A stretch of 44,713 bases of DNA from JBBQVS01 sp964250805 (GCA_964250805.1 CAXUHG010000033.1:1-44713); one strand, 5' to 3'. Positions 15,862 to 25,135 are shown, counted from the stretch's first letter. The notes: a model not told the origin generated them from the letters alone. Numbers and translations: made by a program.

Positions 15862-17685
15862 TTATTCTCCTCCAACCGCCGTCGTCTTCCCCGACGCAAT
15901 CGTTTGTACCTCAATGGCAGGATTGGTGCTATGTTTTTCGCGTGGCGCGAAGATGCGTCTATATGTTTCGCTTCTTTGCAGTAGTTCATCGTGTGTGCCT
16001 GAATCGACGATTTCGCCGCGCCTCACAACTAGTATGTTGTCTGCCCAGCGAATCTGTGAGAGGCGATGTGTGATGAGCAGTGTGGTGCGCCCCTCTAACA
16101 GGCGACGAATCGCTTTTTGTATCTCGTCCTCGGTGGCGCTATCAATTGCGCTGGTCGAGTCGTCGAGTATCAGGATGCGTGGGTCGGTTAACAGGGCACG
16201 CGCAATAGCGATGCGCTGGCGTTGTCCACCGGAGAGCGTGACGCCGCGCTCGCCAATCTCGGTCTCGTAGCCTTCCTTAAAGCTGGAAATGAACTCGTGT
16301 GCCTGTGCATCTTGTGCCGCCACCTCAATTGCCTCGCGTGTTGCTTTCTGCCCCAATCCGTAGCCTATGTTCTCCGCGATGGAACGTGAGAAAAGGAAGA
16401 TGTCTTGCTCGATGGTCGAGATTTGTGAACGCAGCGAGTCGAGGTTCCACTCGCGCACATCGACCCCATCTACCAGCACGCGCCCTGAGTCAACGTCGTA
16501 GATACGATTAACGAGCTTGGTAATCGTGCTTTTGCCTGAGCCAGTCTGTCCAACAATGGCGATAGTCTGCCCCGGCTTGGCATGAAACGAGACATTTTTC
16601 AGCACAGGGGTCTCACCATAGCTGAAGGTCACATTCTCGAAGACGATATCTCCGCGCATCTCCGTGCTATATCCCCCCTCGTTTTCGTCTAGCTCCGTCT
16701 CCTCACGCATCAGGTTCAGGATACGCGCGGAACCCGCGATACCCAACTGCACAAGGCTGAAGCTCCAGATAGACTGAAAGGCGGGAAAGCGAATGATTGC
16801 CATCAAGCCCATGTATGAGACCAATCCACCAACCGTCAATGAATGCTGTGACAACAGGTACAAACCGTGCAGGAACGCACCCGCAAGCGCAATCGCTACC
16901 AGCAAGGTTGGTAGATATCTGCCCTGTATCTGCCCGTTCTTGACGAAATAGTCGCGGTACAGCGAAGCATTACTGCCAAACTTGTGTTGCTCCTGCTTCT
17001 CCTGCCCCGTCGCCTTGACAACCTCGACGCCCGAAACCGCCTCGTTGAGAACCGAGTTCATCTTGCCAAACTGCTCACGCATCTCATTAGAGACCGGATT
17101 GAGCTGGCGCGAATAGCCGCGCAGAGCGATAAGAAATACGATTACAAAGAGGACAGGTGCCAGTAGTAGTTGAGGATTGATAAAGACAATGAAGACCATT
17201 GGTATCACAAGAGCGGTGAACGAATCGAAGATGATATCGAAGCCTGGTACCACCATGTCGCTCAGTTGCGAGATATCGTTCGAGGCACGTGCCATCACAT
17301 CGCCGACGCGCTGCCGATTATGAAAGGTCTGGCTCTTACTGAGCAGACTGAGATAGAGTTCGTCGCGTACATCGCGTGCGAAGCGTTTACCGAGTATCTC
17401 AGCCGAGAGCCGCGCCGTCATATCGGTTATCCCTGTTAAACCAATAACAACGAGCAGTCCGATCACCACGAAAAGTAAGCGACTGGCATTATTGTGGCTC
17501 ACAGCATCGAATGCAGTACCCGTCAATGCTGGCACCGAGGCGTTAAAGATATTCGCCAGCACTGCCGTCGCTAGGTATCCAAGCACAATGGGTATATACC
17601 GTGCAAGGTGCGAGAAAATCCACCGCGCCGGAGTGGTGCGATTATAGCGATATTCATCTGAGACTGTAAATTCACGTTTCAACAA
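15862..17685 (-). CDS. ABC exporter half, degenerate ATPase subunit
   Basis: The product is about 607 residues. I start it at TTG 17685 because GGAGG lies 6 nt upstream; a GTG at 17712 in the same frame has no good ribosome binding site. Six membrane helices precede an ATPase with Walker A GQTGSGKST, an intact signature LSGGQRQR and switch THRLS. The catalytic Glu after Walker B is Asp (LILDDSTSAID), as in the degenerate BmrC/YheI/TM287 subunits. With the gene downstream it should form one heterodimeric exporter. The C-terminal tail after LLQRSETYRRIFAPR is short and Thr-rich. The substrate is unknown. Confidence 0.9.
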   Translation of the reverse strand: MLKREFTVSDEYRYNRTTPARWIFSHLARYIPIVLGYLATAVLANIFNASVPALTGTAFDAVSHNNASRLLFVVIGLLVVIGLTGITDMTARLSAEILGKRFARDVRDELYLSLLSKSQTFHNRQRVGDVMARASNDISQLSDMVVPGFDIIFDSFTALVIPMVFIVFINPQLLLAPVLFVIVFLIALRGYSRQLNPVSNEMREQFGKMNSVLNEAVSGVEVVKATGQEKQEQHKFGSNASLYRDYFVKNGQIQGRYLPTLLVAIALAGAFLHGLYLLSQHSLTVGGLVSYMGLMAIIRFPAFQSIWSFSLVQLGIAGSARILNLMREETELDENEGGYSTEMRGDIVFENVTFSYGETPVLKNVSFHAKPGQTIAIVGQTGSGKSTITKLVNRIYDVDSGRVLVDGVDVREWNLDSLRSQISTIEQDIFLFSRSIAENIGYGLGQKATREAIEVAAQDAQAHEFISSFKEGYETEIGERGVTLSGGQRQRIAIARALLTDPRILILDDSTSAIDSATEDEIQKAIRRLLEGRTTLLITHRLSQIRWADNILVVRRGEIVDSGTHDELLQRSETYRRIFAPREKHSTNPAIEVQTIASGKTTAVGGE

Positions 17686-17955
17686 GAGGAACCTCCGTCG
17701 GGGGCTATACACATCTCTCTATGAGTAATACAGAACAAGTGTACCATATTCATCCTGACACCTTGTGTCAGTAACTTGGGGGATGTTATGTGAAAATAAG
17801 GAAGAAGTCAAGTTCGCTATAGGTAAATATTCCTATCTGTTTTATTTACTGTCCCAAAAGCTCTATACTCTCTGCAGGATACTTAGTTGCTGAGCAAAAA
17901 AGAGATTAGAATACTCCTCTCTAACAAAGAGGAACCAGAAAAGGAAGCTACACAC

Positions 17956-19506
17956 ATGGCTGATTATCCACTAGTCACCCCATTGCAGAACGAGCAAGAT
18001 TCATCAGAGCAAGAAGCCTTAAATGATTCATTGAATAGCGTTTCATTGCCCTCTGAAACTTACATTGCTAAAACGATGCCTTCGATTCTGGGAACGGTTG
18101 ATATGACAGCAACATTCGTATTTTCAATCTTCTTTATTGCAAATGTTGCGAATGCTGCTATCGGAGGCGTGTCGGCTCTTACCTATTTATTATTAGGAGG
18201 CATTACCTTTTTTGCGCCATGTGTGGTGGCAGTTGCTCAACTAAGTAGTATGTTTCCGAACGAGGGTTCCCTTTATAACTGGACGTATAAAGCACTTGGA
18301 CGATTCTGGAGCTTTTTCATTGGACTCTGTTTCTGGCTCCCCGGTATTCTAGTTATTATCGCTAGCGCGGATACTTTCGTTTCTTACCTGCAAGGGTTAA
18401 ACAATCACTGGCTTCCTCAACCCTGGCAGCAGGGTCTCGTGATTATTGCTGTGCTTGCCCTATCGGGCTTTCTGGCAACACAACGTTTTCGTATGATTCA
18501 GCATATGATCAACGCGGTTGTAGGTCTGCTGCTCTTTACTGTTGTCTTGATCGGGCTAGCGGCGTTGGTATGGCTTGGTGGTGGTCATGCCTCCGCAACA
18601 AATTTTAGTAATATTGCGGATTGGAGTGTTACGCCAGAGAACTTTGGACTCTTTGGAGTCATCACGTTGATTTACCTTGGTGTCAATGTTCCCCTCAATA
18701 TGGCGGGCGAGATCAAGCAAGCCGGAAGTTCCGTTGATAAACGCGTTATTCGTCGTCATCTGTTATATGGCGCACCAATTGTTTTTGTGTGCTTCTTCGT
18801 GTCTACCTTCGCGTTGTTAATTGTACGCGGGACATCTGCGTTGAATTCGGCGGCTGTTCTGCCATACGAATTGGTGACGCTGGTGACAACGGTATTTGGG
18901 AAAATTGCTGGCGGAGTTGTTGTTGTATGTATCTTGAGTTCGCTCATCATGTTCTGCGTTCTCTACAACTATGCCTTCGCGCGATTGTTATTAGTGGGAG
19001 CAGTCGATCAACGTCTTCCCTTAAATATAGGGAAACTCAATAAAAACCGTGTCCCCGGTAATGCAATTCGACTGCAAACGTTCATTACTATCTTCTTCAC
19101 TCTCATTGTCTTTATTGCCCTTCCTTTTATCGTTCCCTTTGGCAATTCGGCGAACCTGCCTACAGAGGCATACAATGTAGTGCTTGCTGCGGTTACTCTT
19201 GTATGGACATTTGCAACAAGCTTTTTCTTTATTGACCTGTTTGTCCTCTATACCAAGAGTCCGTCGATCTTTAAGAGCAGACTTGTTCTCCCAAGTCCTA
19301 TTCTCTGGCTATGTATTATTATCGGGCCTCTGGCATGTATTGTTGCCATTTTTGAGACGCTGCAATCTTCTTCAATACCCTCTCTTATTAGCGGTTCAGC
19401 ATGGCTAGGATTTGTCGGAGTTGTCACATTGATTTGCCTTGTATTCGCTGCTATTGCAAGCATGCTTGCGAGTAGCGAGGCCGGCTGGCAAAGCCTTCAG
19501 GAGTAA
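17956..19506 (+). CDS. APC-family amino acid permease
   Basis: The product is about 516 residues from ATG 17956 (MADYPLVTPL), 8 nt after AAGGAAG; a TTG start 23 codons earlier is possible but lacks support. About twelve to thirteen membrane helices are visible. The first helix region TMPSILGTVDMTATFVFSIF and the following GGVSALTYLLLGGITFFAPC and FPNEGSLYNWTYKALGRFWS segments are typical of the amino acid/polyamine/organocation superfamily, including the extended first helix and the Glu-Gly-Ser loop. It should import or exchange an amino acid or polyamine at the inner membrane. A strong terminator hairpin follows. Confidence 0.9.
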   Translation: MADYPLVTPLQNEQDSSEQEALNDSLNSVSLPSETYIAKTMPSILGTVDMTATFVFSIFFIANVANAAIGGVSALTYLLLGGITFFAPCVVAVAQLSSMFPNEGSLYNWTYKALGRFWSFFIGLCFWLPGILVIIASADTFVSYLQGLNNHWLPQPWQQGLVIIAVLALSGFLATQRFRMIQHMINAVVGLLLFTVVLIGLAALVWLGGGHASATNFSNIADWSVTPENFGLFGVITLIYLGVNVPLNMAGEIKQAGSSVDKRVIRRHLLYGAPIVFVCFFVSTFALLIVRGTSALNSAAVLPYELVTLVTTVFGKIAGGVVVVCILSSLIMFCVLYNYAFARLLLVGAVDQRLPLNIGKLNKNRVPGNAIRLQTFITIFFTLIVFIALPFIVPFGNSANLPTEAYNVVLAAVTLVWTFATSFFFIDLFVLYTKSPSIFKSRLVLPSPILWLCIIIGPLACIVAIFETLQSSSIPSLISGSAWLGFVGVVTLICLVFAAIASMLASSEAGWQSLQE

Positions 19507-19514
19507 GAGCAAGA

Positions 19515-19576
19515 ATAGATAGAACGTGCAGAAGCAGCAAGAACATTGTTCTTGCTGCTCCTGCATGGTCTATCTA
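19515..19576. terminator. Bidirectional terminator hairpin
   Basis: A perfect core, GCAGCAAGAAC-ATT-GTTCTTGCTGC (19534-19558), extends imperfectly to ATAGATAGA...TCTATCTAT. It lies between the convergent permease and GNAT genes and would serve both. Confidence 0.75.
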
Positions 19577-19601
19577 TCGAATAGATGTAGATGTATCAAT
19601 T

Positions 19602-20579
19602 TTAACGCCAGTCGGAGATGACGTAGGCATCGGGACGGTTGTATCCTGCTTCGTTAGGCTTTTGCATCGCAATCCCGTTCAAATCGGTTCGGTACCCACT
19701 CTTGAGTACATGACGATATGCTGCATCACAAGCCATGTTCACACCAACGGTTACGCGTGACATGCTTGATGCTACCGCGAAAGCTTCAGTGGCATTAAGC
19801 AATTGCGTAAAGTGTTGTCCTGCTGCCGCTCCCGGACGGGCCGCTCCGAACTTGATGTAGCAGACATCATTAGCCGCCTCTGTTCCGCCTCCACAATGAC
19901 AGACTGCGAATCCTACAAGATTTGAGCCATCGACGAGCAGTACGGTATCACCGATTTTCTGCTTGGCAACGGCATCAATTTCTAGTGTCAAGTCCAAACC
20001 ATCATAGATAGACCCGGCAAGGTCACGGCAAGCTTTTTTGTATTCCTCTTGCTCGCTCTCCTTCAGGTCAGAGTACTTTACCCAATTTGCTACCGCGGAA
20101 CTCGTCTGTGGTACGACTGTCTTCGACATAATCGGTGTGAGAAACCTGGCGAAGAAACCGAATTTCTCATACAGGTGAATATGCTTTGGGCTTTGAGGGA
20201 ACGTGAAGAGTCCAGCGTGCTTTGTGTCCCACTCCGAGAACTTGTCAATAATGGGTTGCATAAGTACCTGACCAACGCCCTGATCCCAGAGGTCTGGTCG
20301 GACCGAAAGCGGTCCGAAGAAGCTTACGCTTCCCCAGCTACTTGCGACATTCGTTCCCACGAGTTCTCCATTCACCGTGGCAGCGAAGACACGCGTAGGG
20401 TCTGCCTTCCAGCGAGGTCTCAAAAAGTCTGTATCGGACCAGAACGTCTCAGGTTCCGGCAGACCAAGAAATGTCCCAAAGGCTAGCCGGAAAATCTTGT
20501 CTGCGGCAGGTAATTCATTCTCTTGCAGAGGACGAATTGTGACATCTACCAGCGTATCAGATCTTTGTCCTTGAACCAT
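19602..20579 (-). CDS. GNAT-family N-acetyltransferase
   Basis: This 325-residue protein begins VTIRPLQENELPAADKIFRL, a typical GNAT first strand and helix. The acetyl-CoA-binding region is LSVRPDLWDQGVGQVLMQPI followed by LYEKFGFFARF. The C-terminal half (from about residue 170) repeats a weaker GNAT-like pattern, ending YRTDLNGIAMQKPNEAGYNR, so it may be a two-domain enzyme. The ATG has AAGGAAAG upstream. It lies between two APC permeases, convergent with one and divergent from the other; a link to amino acid or amine metabolism is inferred from this context only. Confidence 0.88.
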   Translation of the reverse strand: MVQGQRSDTLVDVTIRPLQENELPAADKIFRLAFGTFLGLPEPETFWSDTDFLRPRWKADPTRVFAATVNGELVGTNVASSWGSVSFFGPLSVRPDLWDQGVGQVLMQPIIDKFSEWDTKHAGLFTFPQSPKHIHLYEKFGFFARFLTPIMSKTVVPQTSSAVANWVKYSDLKESEQEEYKKACRDLAGSIYDGLDLTLEIDAVAKQKIGDTVLLVDGSNLVGFAVCHCGGGTEAANDVCYIKFGAARPGAAAGQHFTQLLNATEAFAVASSMSRVTVGVNMACDAAYRHVLKSGYRTDLNGIAMQKPNEAGYNRPDAYVISDWR

Positions 20580-20991
20580 AATCTTTCCTTTTCTTTGAAG
20601 CCGATTTTGATAGCAGCCTCTCTCTTGTGTAAATAAATATAAATTCCCATCGTGCAGGAGACTGTTACTACAAGTCTTCGTAGATTATACGCTATTTAGA
20701 TTACTGAAAGATAGGGAAATGTACACAAGGAGCTAAAATTAGCTCTAAGTTCCTATCAAGCAAATAGTATTGACGTATAACGTTTTTGTCTTGTACAATT
20801 GACAAAGTTCGATCTGCCCTAGCAAGCTAATCGTAGTATTGCTACCGATTGAATGCAATGTCAGTAGGTACTTCCCCGCAACTAGCTGAATGCTACTACT
20901 GCTTGTGTAACACGGTAGTCTTGCCGCATAGGTTGTTGTGTCCTATTCTATTGTAAGGTCGAATACTCGAAAGTAGAGGAAACACACACAC
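20580..20991 (+). promoter_or_regulatory. Promoter and long leader of the second APC permease
   Basis: TTGACG (20770-20775), an 18-nt spacer and TACAAT (20794-20799) form a good promoter. The resulting leader is about 185 nt, with several short complementary pieces (for example GTAG-TATT-GCTAC near 20835) but no riboswitch class I recognise. The 190 bp upstream of the promoter, shared with the divergent GNAT gene, is A+T-rich and shows nothing else. Confidence 0.5.
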
Positions 20992-22467
20992 ATGTCTGAA
21001 GTTACAGAGAACGTTGTATCCGACATTGATGTTGCTCGTGATACAAAACTCAGGAAGGATGCTGTTCGTCTTCCTGAGGTCTTATTTCAGTCCATCACCT
21101 CAATGGCACCCGCCGCAGCAGTTGCAACTTCGTTTACACCTGCTATTCCCCTGGCAGGAGCATCACTTCCCTTAGCCGTTTTGCTTGCAACTATTGCCTG
21201 TGCGCTGATTGCCTTATCTGTTGGACAACTCGCGGTACACATTCCTTCGGCTGGCGGACTCTACACCTACATTAGTCGTAGCTTGGGACCTAAGTTAGGT
21301 TTCATGTCCGCATGGACGTTCTTATTTGGTCAACCATTACTGCTACCGCTCGTAGCGGTAATCTGGGGGCCATACGCCGAAGACCTTGTTAAGTCTCTTA
21401 TAAACGTAGATATCCCCTGGTATGTCTGGGCACTCCTTGGTAGCCTCCTGGTATTTGCTTTAACCTACAACGGCGTTAGAATTTCGACAAGAGCTAGCGT
21501 TATTTTAGGCAGTATCGAAATCGTCATCATTCTTGCGCTTGCCATCACTATGATCATAGGGGCCGGCTCTCACAATAATCTGGCGACCTTCACTCCTGTC
21601 TTTAGCCCAGGTGGCTGGGGTGGCATTTTCCAGGGCATGATTTTTGCCTTCCTCGTGTTTATAGACTTCACGGCGTCCGCTACATTGGGCGAAGAGAGTA
21701 GGACACCAAAACGCACTATTCCGCGTGCGATTGTGTACTCGACCATTTTAATTGGCCTCTTTTACATGCTGACTGCCTACGCGGGTGTGGTCGGGTGGGG
21801 CATTCCTGGCATTCAGGGCTATGCTGCCTCTGCTGCCCCTTGGGGAGATTTGGGCAAGAAGTTCTGGGGAGATTTCGGCCCACTGATTATCAGTTTCGCG
21901 GTTCTCAATAGTGCCGTCGGTAACGGCAATGTGGACCTCAACTCCAGTTCGCGCGTGATGTATGCGATGGGACGTGTTGGCGCATTGCCAGCCGCTTTCG
22001 GTCGTCTCTCAAAGCACCGCACTCCTGGTTTTGCCATCATCGTACACTCTATCGTAGGCGTAGTCGTCTCAATCGGTTGTGGTCTGATTTTTGGTTTGAC
22101 CAATGCTTATGGCCTCATCGCAACTGTTTTGACGCTCGCTATCCTGCTACTCTACTTTGCTTCCTGTGTCTCTGTGTTCGTCTACTACCGTCGTGAACGT
22201 CCGCAGGATTTTCGGATTGTGCAGCATGTAATCGTGCCGCTGATTCCAATGGTTATCATGCTCTTCGTTTTCGCTGCACAAGTGTATCCAGTGCCACCAT
22301 ATCCGCTCAACTTGGCTCTGCCTATTGTCGTTGTCTGGTTGGTGCTTGGTGTCATCTACATGCTGTACCTGAATCGCACGAACCCTGCAGCTCTTGAGCA
22401 TGGCAGAGATGTGTACCTCAATGATACTGAGGCCGAACCAACTAGTCTTGCGAATAGCCTACTGTAA
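20992..22467 (+). CDS. APC-family amino acid permease
   Basis: The 491-residue product has about twelve membrane helices. After a charged N-terminus, LPEVLFQSITSMAPAAAVAT is the typical unwound first helix of APC transporters. SAGGLYTYISRSLGPKLGFM, FIDFTASATLGEESRTPKRT and SSSRVMYAMGRVGALPAAFG follow and are strongly family-typical of the GABA/amino-acid permease group. The ATG is preceded by GAGGAAA. It should be an inner-membrane amino acid symporter; specificity cannot be read. A perfect long palindrome with an assembly gap follows the stop. Confidence 0.93.
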   Translation: MSEVTENVVSDIDVARDTKLRKDAVRLPEVLFQSITSMAPAAAVATSFTPAIPLAGASLPLAVLLATIACALIALSVGQLAVHIPSAGGLYTYISRSLGPKLGFMSAWTFLFGQPLLLPLVAVIWGPYAEDLVKSLINVDIPWYVWALLGSLLVFALTYNGVRISTRASVILGSIEIVIILALAITMIIGAGSHNNLATFTPVFSPGGWGGIFQGMIFAFLVFIDFTASATLGEESRTPKRTIPRAIVYSTILIGLFYMLTAYAGVVGWGIPGIQGYAASAAPWGDLGKKFWGDFGPLIISFAVLNSAVGNGNVDLNSSSRVMYAMGRVGALPAAFGRLSKHRTPGFAIIVHSIVGVVVSIGCGLIFGLTNAYGLIATVLTLAILLLYFASCVSVFVYYRRERPQDFRIVQHVIVPLIPMVIMLFVFAAQVYPVPPYPLNLALPIVVVWLVLGVIYMLYLNRTNPAALEHGRDVYLNDTEAEPTSLANSLL

Positions 22468-22476
22468 GGAATCGGT

Positions 22477-22627
22477 TATCAGATAGCAATCGTCCCGAAT
22501 GTATAGGCTTGCTAGCAAGCCTATACATTCGGGACGATTGNNNNNNNNNNTTATAAAATATCACTTGCCCTCTTTTTTTTTTTTTTTTAAAAAATGCCTA
22601 TACATTCGGGACGATTGCTATCTGATA
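22477..22627. repeat. Long palindrome with assembly gap (22541-22550)
   Basis: Positions 22487-22540 are a perfect 54-nt palindrome centred on CTTGCTAGCAAG. A second copy of the right arm (22597-22627) completes the 31-bp outer arm that begins at 22477 with TATCAGATAGCAATCGTCCC. Between them are ten N and a run of T. The natural sequence is probably one uninterrupted hairpin with the right arm duplicated by mis-assembly. It would terminate the upstream permease gene. Confidence 0.75.
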
Positions 22628-22654
22628 GTTTAAATGGGAATATAACAGCGCAAT

Positions 22655-22683
22655 TTGACGCTTTTTATGAAAGCGAGTATAAT
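22655..22683 (+). promoter_or_regulatory. Strong promoter of the DUF512 gene
   Basis: TTGACG at 22655-22660, a 17-nt spacer and a perfect TATAAT at 22678-22683. The leader of about 90 nt carries an imperfect hairpin at about 22725-22755 containing CCCCTTGCGGGTGCCCTG. Confidence 0.75.
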
Positions 22684-22781
22684 TCTACGGATATTATTGA
22701 TTGAGAACAAGGACATCCCCTTGCGGGTGCCCTGAAGCCACATACAGGGACACCTTGCCCCGCGTGATAAAGGAATTGTTG

Positions 22782-24203
22782 ATGCCAAAAATGTATGGAT
22801 GGGTGCGCGAGGTTGTGCCCGAAAGTCCCGCTGACCGCGCTGGATTGCAGTCCGGCGATCTTATACGCACGATAAATGGAAATACGATTCGTGACCTTGT
22901 GGATTATCGTTTCTACGTTGCCGACGAAGAACTGGTGATTGGCTTTGATCGCCAACAGGACACGCATGAGGTACGCGTTGCCAAAACTGCCGACGAGAAT
23001 CTTGGCGTTCTCTTTGGCGAGGAGCCGGCACCCTTTATTCGCCAATGTGCCAATAAATGTGTCTTCTGCTTTATCAAAGGCTTGCCAGAACGCTTCGCGC
23101 CACAACAGGGCTTACCACACGGAATGCGCTCGTCGCTGTATATCAAAGATGACGACTATCGCTATTCATTTCTCTTTGGCAACTTCATTACGCTGACAAA
23201 CCTGAAAGAACACGACTGGCAACGGCTCGACGAACAAAAACTCACGCCGCTCTACGTCTCGGTTCACGCCACCGACCCTGACCTACGACGCAAGATGGTG
23301 GACGGTCCACGTGCGGGCGATATTATGAACCATATTCGACGCCTTGGCGATATCGGCATCACCTGCCATACTCAACTCGTCCTCTGCCCAACCATCAACG
23401 ATGGTGAGCAGCTTGACCGCAGTATTCGCGAATTGACCGAGCTACGCCCACTTGTCGAGTCGATTTCTGTGGTGCCACTTGGTCTCACAAAGTATAACAA
23501 TATGATCAAAACGGGCGACCTACCACCACTACGCTCCTATACACGCGAGGAGGCGGAGACCATTGTGGCACAGGTACAGGAGCATCAACGTCGCTTCGAG
23601 GCCGAGAATCCCGATGGCGACCCCTTCGTGTATCTCTCGGACGAGTGGTACTATCTCACGGATCAGGAATTTCCGCCCGCGCGACACTACGGCTCATACT
23701 CACAGATCGAGAATGGCGTTGGTATGACGCGCTATCTCGTCGATTCGTGGGCGAGAACGAAGCGCAGACTTCCCATCACCATGAAGGAGCCACGCCGCGT
23801 AACGCTTGTCACCAGCACAATGGCACAACCCGTTATCGAAGGCATCGCGCAAGACATTCGCGCCATCGGACAGAACGAGGTGCAGGTGCTACCCATCGTC
23901 AACAAATTCTTCGGCGAGCTGGTCACAGTGGCTGGCCTTCTCTGTGGGCAGGACGTACTGGACGCACTACAGGAAAACGGCAATCTTGGCGACCTCGTAT
24001 TATTGCCGCGTGTAATGCTAGACAATGAAGGGACGCGCTTCCTCGACGACATGACGGTCGAAGAATTCAAGGCGCAAGTGCCGACCCGCGTCGAGTTCGT
24101 GCGTAACGCGCAAGAGACCATCGACGCCATCCGCTCCCTCGCCATGCCAGAACTAGCAACGCTAGGGGCGGGAAGACCTGTACGCTTGCAATCCCGGCTG
24201 TAA
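22782..24203 (+). CDS. PDZ / Fe-S Cys-cluster / DUF512 protein
   Basis: The product is 473 residues from ATG 22782, 6-7 nt after AAAGGA. Residues 1-65 form a PDZ-like domain (VVPESPADRAGLQSGDLIRT). Next is CxxxCxxC at Cys89, Cys93 and Cys96 (CANKCVFCFI), then a radical-SAM-like barrel region (LYVSVHATDPDLRRKM, ITCHTQLVLCPTINDG, VVPLGLTKYN) and the C-terminal DUF512 domain (VTLVTSTMAQPVI ... GDLVLLPRVMLDNEGTRFLDDM). The family is widespread in cyanobacteria, Firmicutes and Chloroflexi and is annotated as a putative Fe-S oxidoreductase; its reaction is unknown. It has its own strong promoter and is convergent with bioY. Confidence 0.9.
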   Translation: MPKMYGWVREVVPESPADRAGLQSGDLIRTINGNTIRDLVDYRFYVADEELVIGFDRQQDTHEVRVAKTADENLGVLFGEEPAPFIRQCANKCVFCFIKGLPERFAPQQGLPHGMRSSLYIKDDDYRYSFLFGNFITLTNLKEHDWQRLDEQKLTPLYVSVHATDPDLRRKMVDGPRAGDIMNHIRRLGDIGITCHTQLVLCPTINDGEQLDRSIRELTELRPLVESISVVPLGLTKYNNMIKTGDLPPLRSYTREEAETIVAQVQEHQRRFEAENPDGDPFVYLSDEWYYLTDQEFPPARHYGSYSQIENGVGMTRYLVDSWARTKRRLPITMKEPRRVTLVTSTMAQPVIEGIAQDIRAIGQNEVQVLPIVNKFFGELVTVAGLLCGQDVLDALQENGNLGDLVLLPRVMLDNEGTRFLDDMTVEEFKAQVPTRVEFVRNAQETIDAIRSLAMPELATLGAGRPVRLQSRL

Positions 24204-24213
24204 AAACCTTTTT

Positions 24214-24366
24214 GACATAAAAAATGGTGTGGGGGCATCCACCGGGTTGGGGCCCCCCATTTTTTTTTATTGCTTTGGTTGAAAAAACGGGCCCGCNNNN
24301 NNNNNNTTTAAAAAAAAATTGGGTGGGGCCCAACCATCTGTGCGCCCCCACACCATTTTTTATATC
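24214..24366. repeat. Inverted repeat with assembly gap (24297-24306), convergent terminator
   Basis: ATAAAAAATGGTGTGGGGGC (24217-24236) pairs perfectly with 24344-24363. The interior holds G, C, A and T runs and ten N, as expected for a hairpin that was read badly. Its right arm contains the bioY stop codon. T and A tracts on the outer sides suit bidirectional termination. Confidence 0.75.
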
Positions 24367-24965
24367 TCTCTTCGTTTCACAATCGTCCACGCAATCGGCA
24401 GCAGAGCTGCCGCGATCACCAACTTCAACAAATCGCCAGGGATGAATGGCACGAGGCCGAATGACAACGCCTTGAGAAAGCTGATATGTAACATAATCGC
24501 TAGCCATGTGACGCCAATCGCATAGATAATTAACGTGCCAGGGAGCATTGCCAATGCTGATGTGACGATGCGACGGTCTAGTCCACGTTCGCACAGCAAA
24601 CCCACCACAAATGCCGCAATTGGAAATGACCAGAGATAGCCCGCTGTAACACCAAGCAGACCTAAGAAGCCACCAACACCGCCTGCAAAAACACGCAGAC
24701 CAATCGCACCTTCCGCAAGATAGACAAGCATCGCAAGTGCGCCGCGTTTACTACCGAGAGCCGCACCAGTGAGCAACACTGCTAGAGTCTGTAAGGTGAT
24801 GGGAACAGGGGTGAATGGAAGGTAGAAGGATACCTGGGCGCATAGTGCAAGAAATATACTGAATCCAACAACTAGCAGACCATCTCTCAATAAAGCTCTA
24901 CTCCGATTTTCGCTACGAGTAGGAACAAGATAATCCGCGAGGGTTGTACCGGAATTCATTGCCAT
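24360..24965 (-). CDS. bioY: Biotin transporter BioY (S component)
   Basis: BioY binds biotin and imports it, alone or with an energy-coupling-factor module. The 201-residue product has six membrane helices and the family pattern AQVSFYLPFTPVPITLQTLA, LLTGAALGSKRGALAMLVYL, GGVGGFLGLLGVTAGYLWSF and PFIPGDLLKLVIAAALLP. It carries a 25-residue hydrophilic N-terminal extension. The ATG has AAAGGAG 9 nt upstream, and a TATAAT (minus strand, near 25013) lies ahead of it without a clear -35. No ECF ATPase genes or biotin synthesis genes are in the window, and I see no BirA operator. Confidence 0.95.
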   Translation of the reverse strand: MAMNSGTTLADYLVPTRSENRSRALLRDGLLVVGFSIFLALCAQVSFYLPFTPVPITLQTLAVLLTGAALGSKRGALAMLVYLAEGAIGLRVFAGGVGGFLGLLGVTAGYLWSFPIAAFVVGLLCERGLDRRIVTSALAMLPGTLIIYAIGVTWLAIMLHISFLKALSFGLVPFIPGDLLKLVIAAALLPIAWTIVKRREI

Positions 24966-25045
24966 GAATAGCTACTCCTTTGTTTGCTAAAACACAATTA
25001 TCGTCCTTTTATTATACAAACAAAAACAGGTGCATTCATAGTCCA

Positions 25046-25130
25046 CATGACAGGGGCAAGCCCTGTCACTACTATATCTTGTAGTGCCGCTTATGCGACT
25101 ATAGTAGTGATAGGGCTTGCCCCTGTCATG
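25046..25130. repeat. 31-bp inverted repeat with nested small palindromes
   Basis: The arms 25046-25076 and 25100-25130 have one mismatch around a 23-nt loop. Each arm contains GACAGGGGCAAGCCCTGTC, itself nearly self-complementary, so a cruciform with side hairpins is possible. It follows the stop codon of the SIS gene by 6 bp and precedes bioY, and could terminate the former. Confidence 0.8.
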
Positions 25131-25135
25131 CCGCC

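Noticed and set aside
22561..22592. Run of T as an intrinsic terminator
   Set aside because: It lies next to an N gap between duplicated hairpin arms and is probably a sequencing artefact.
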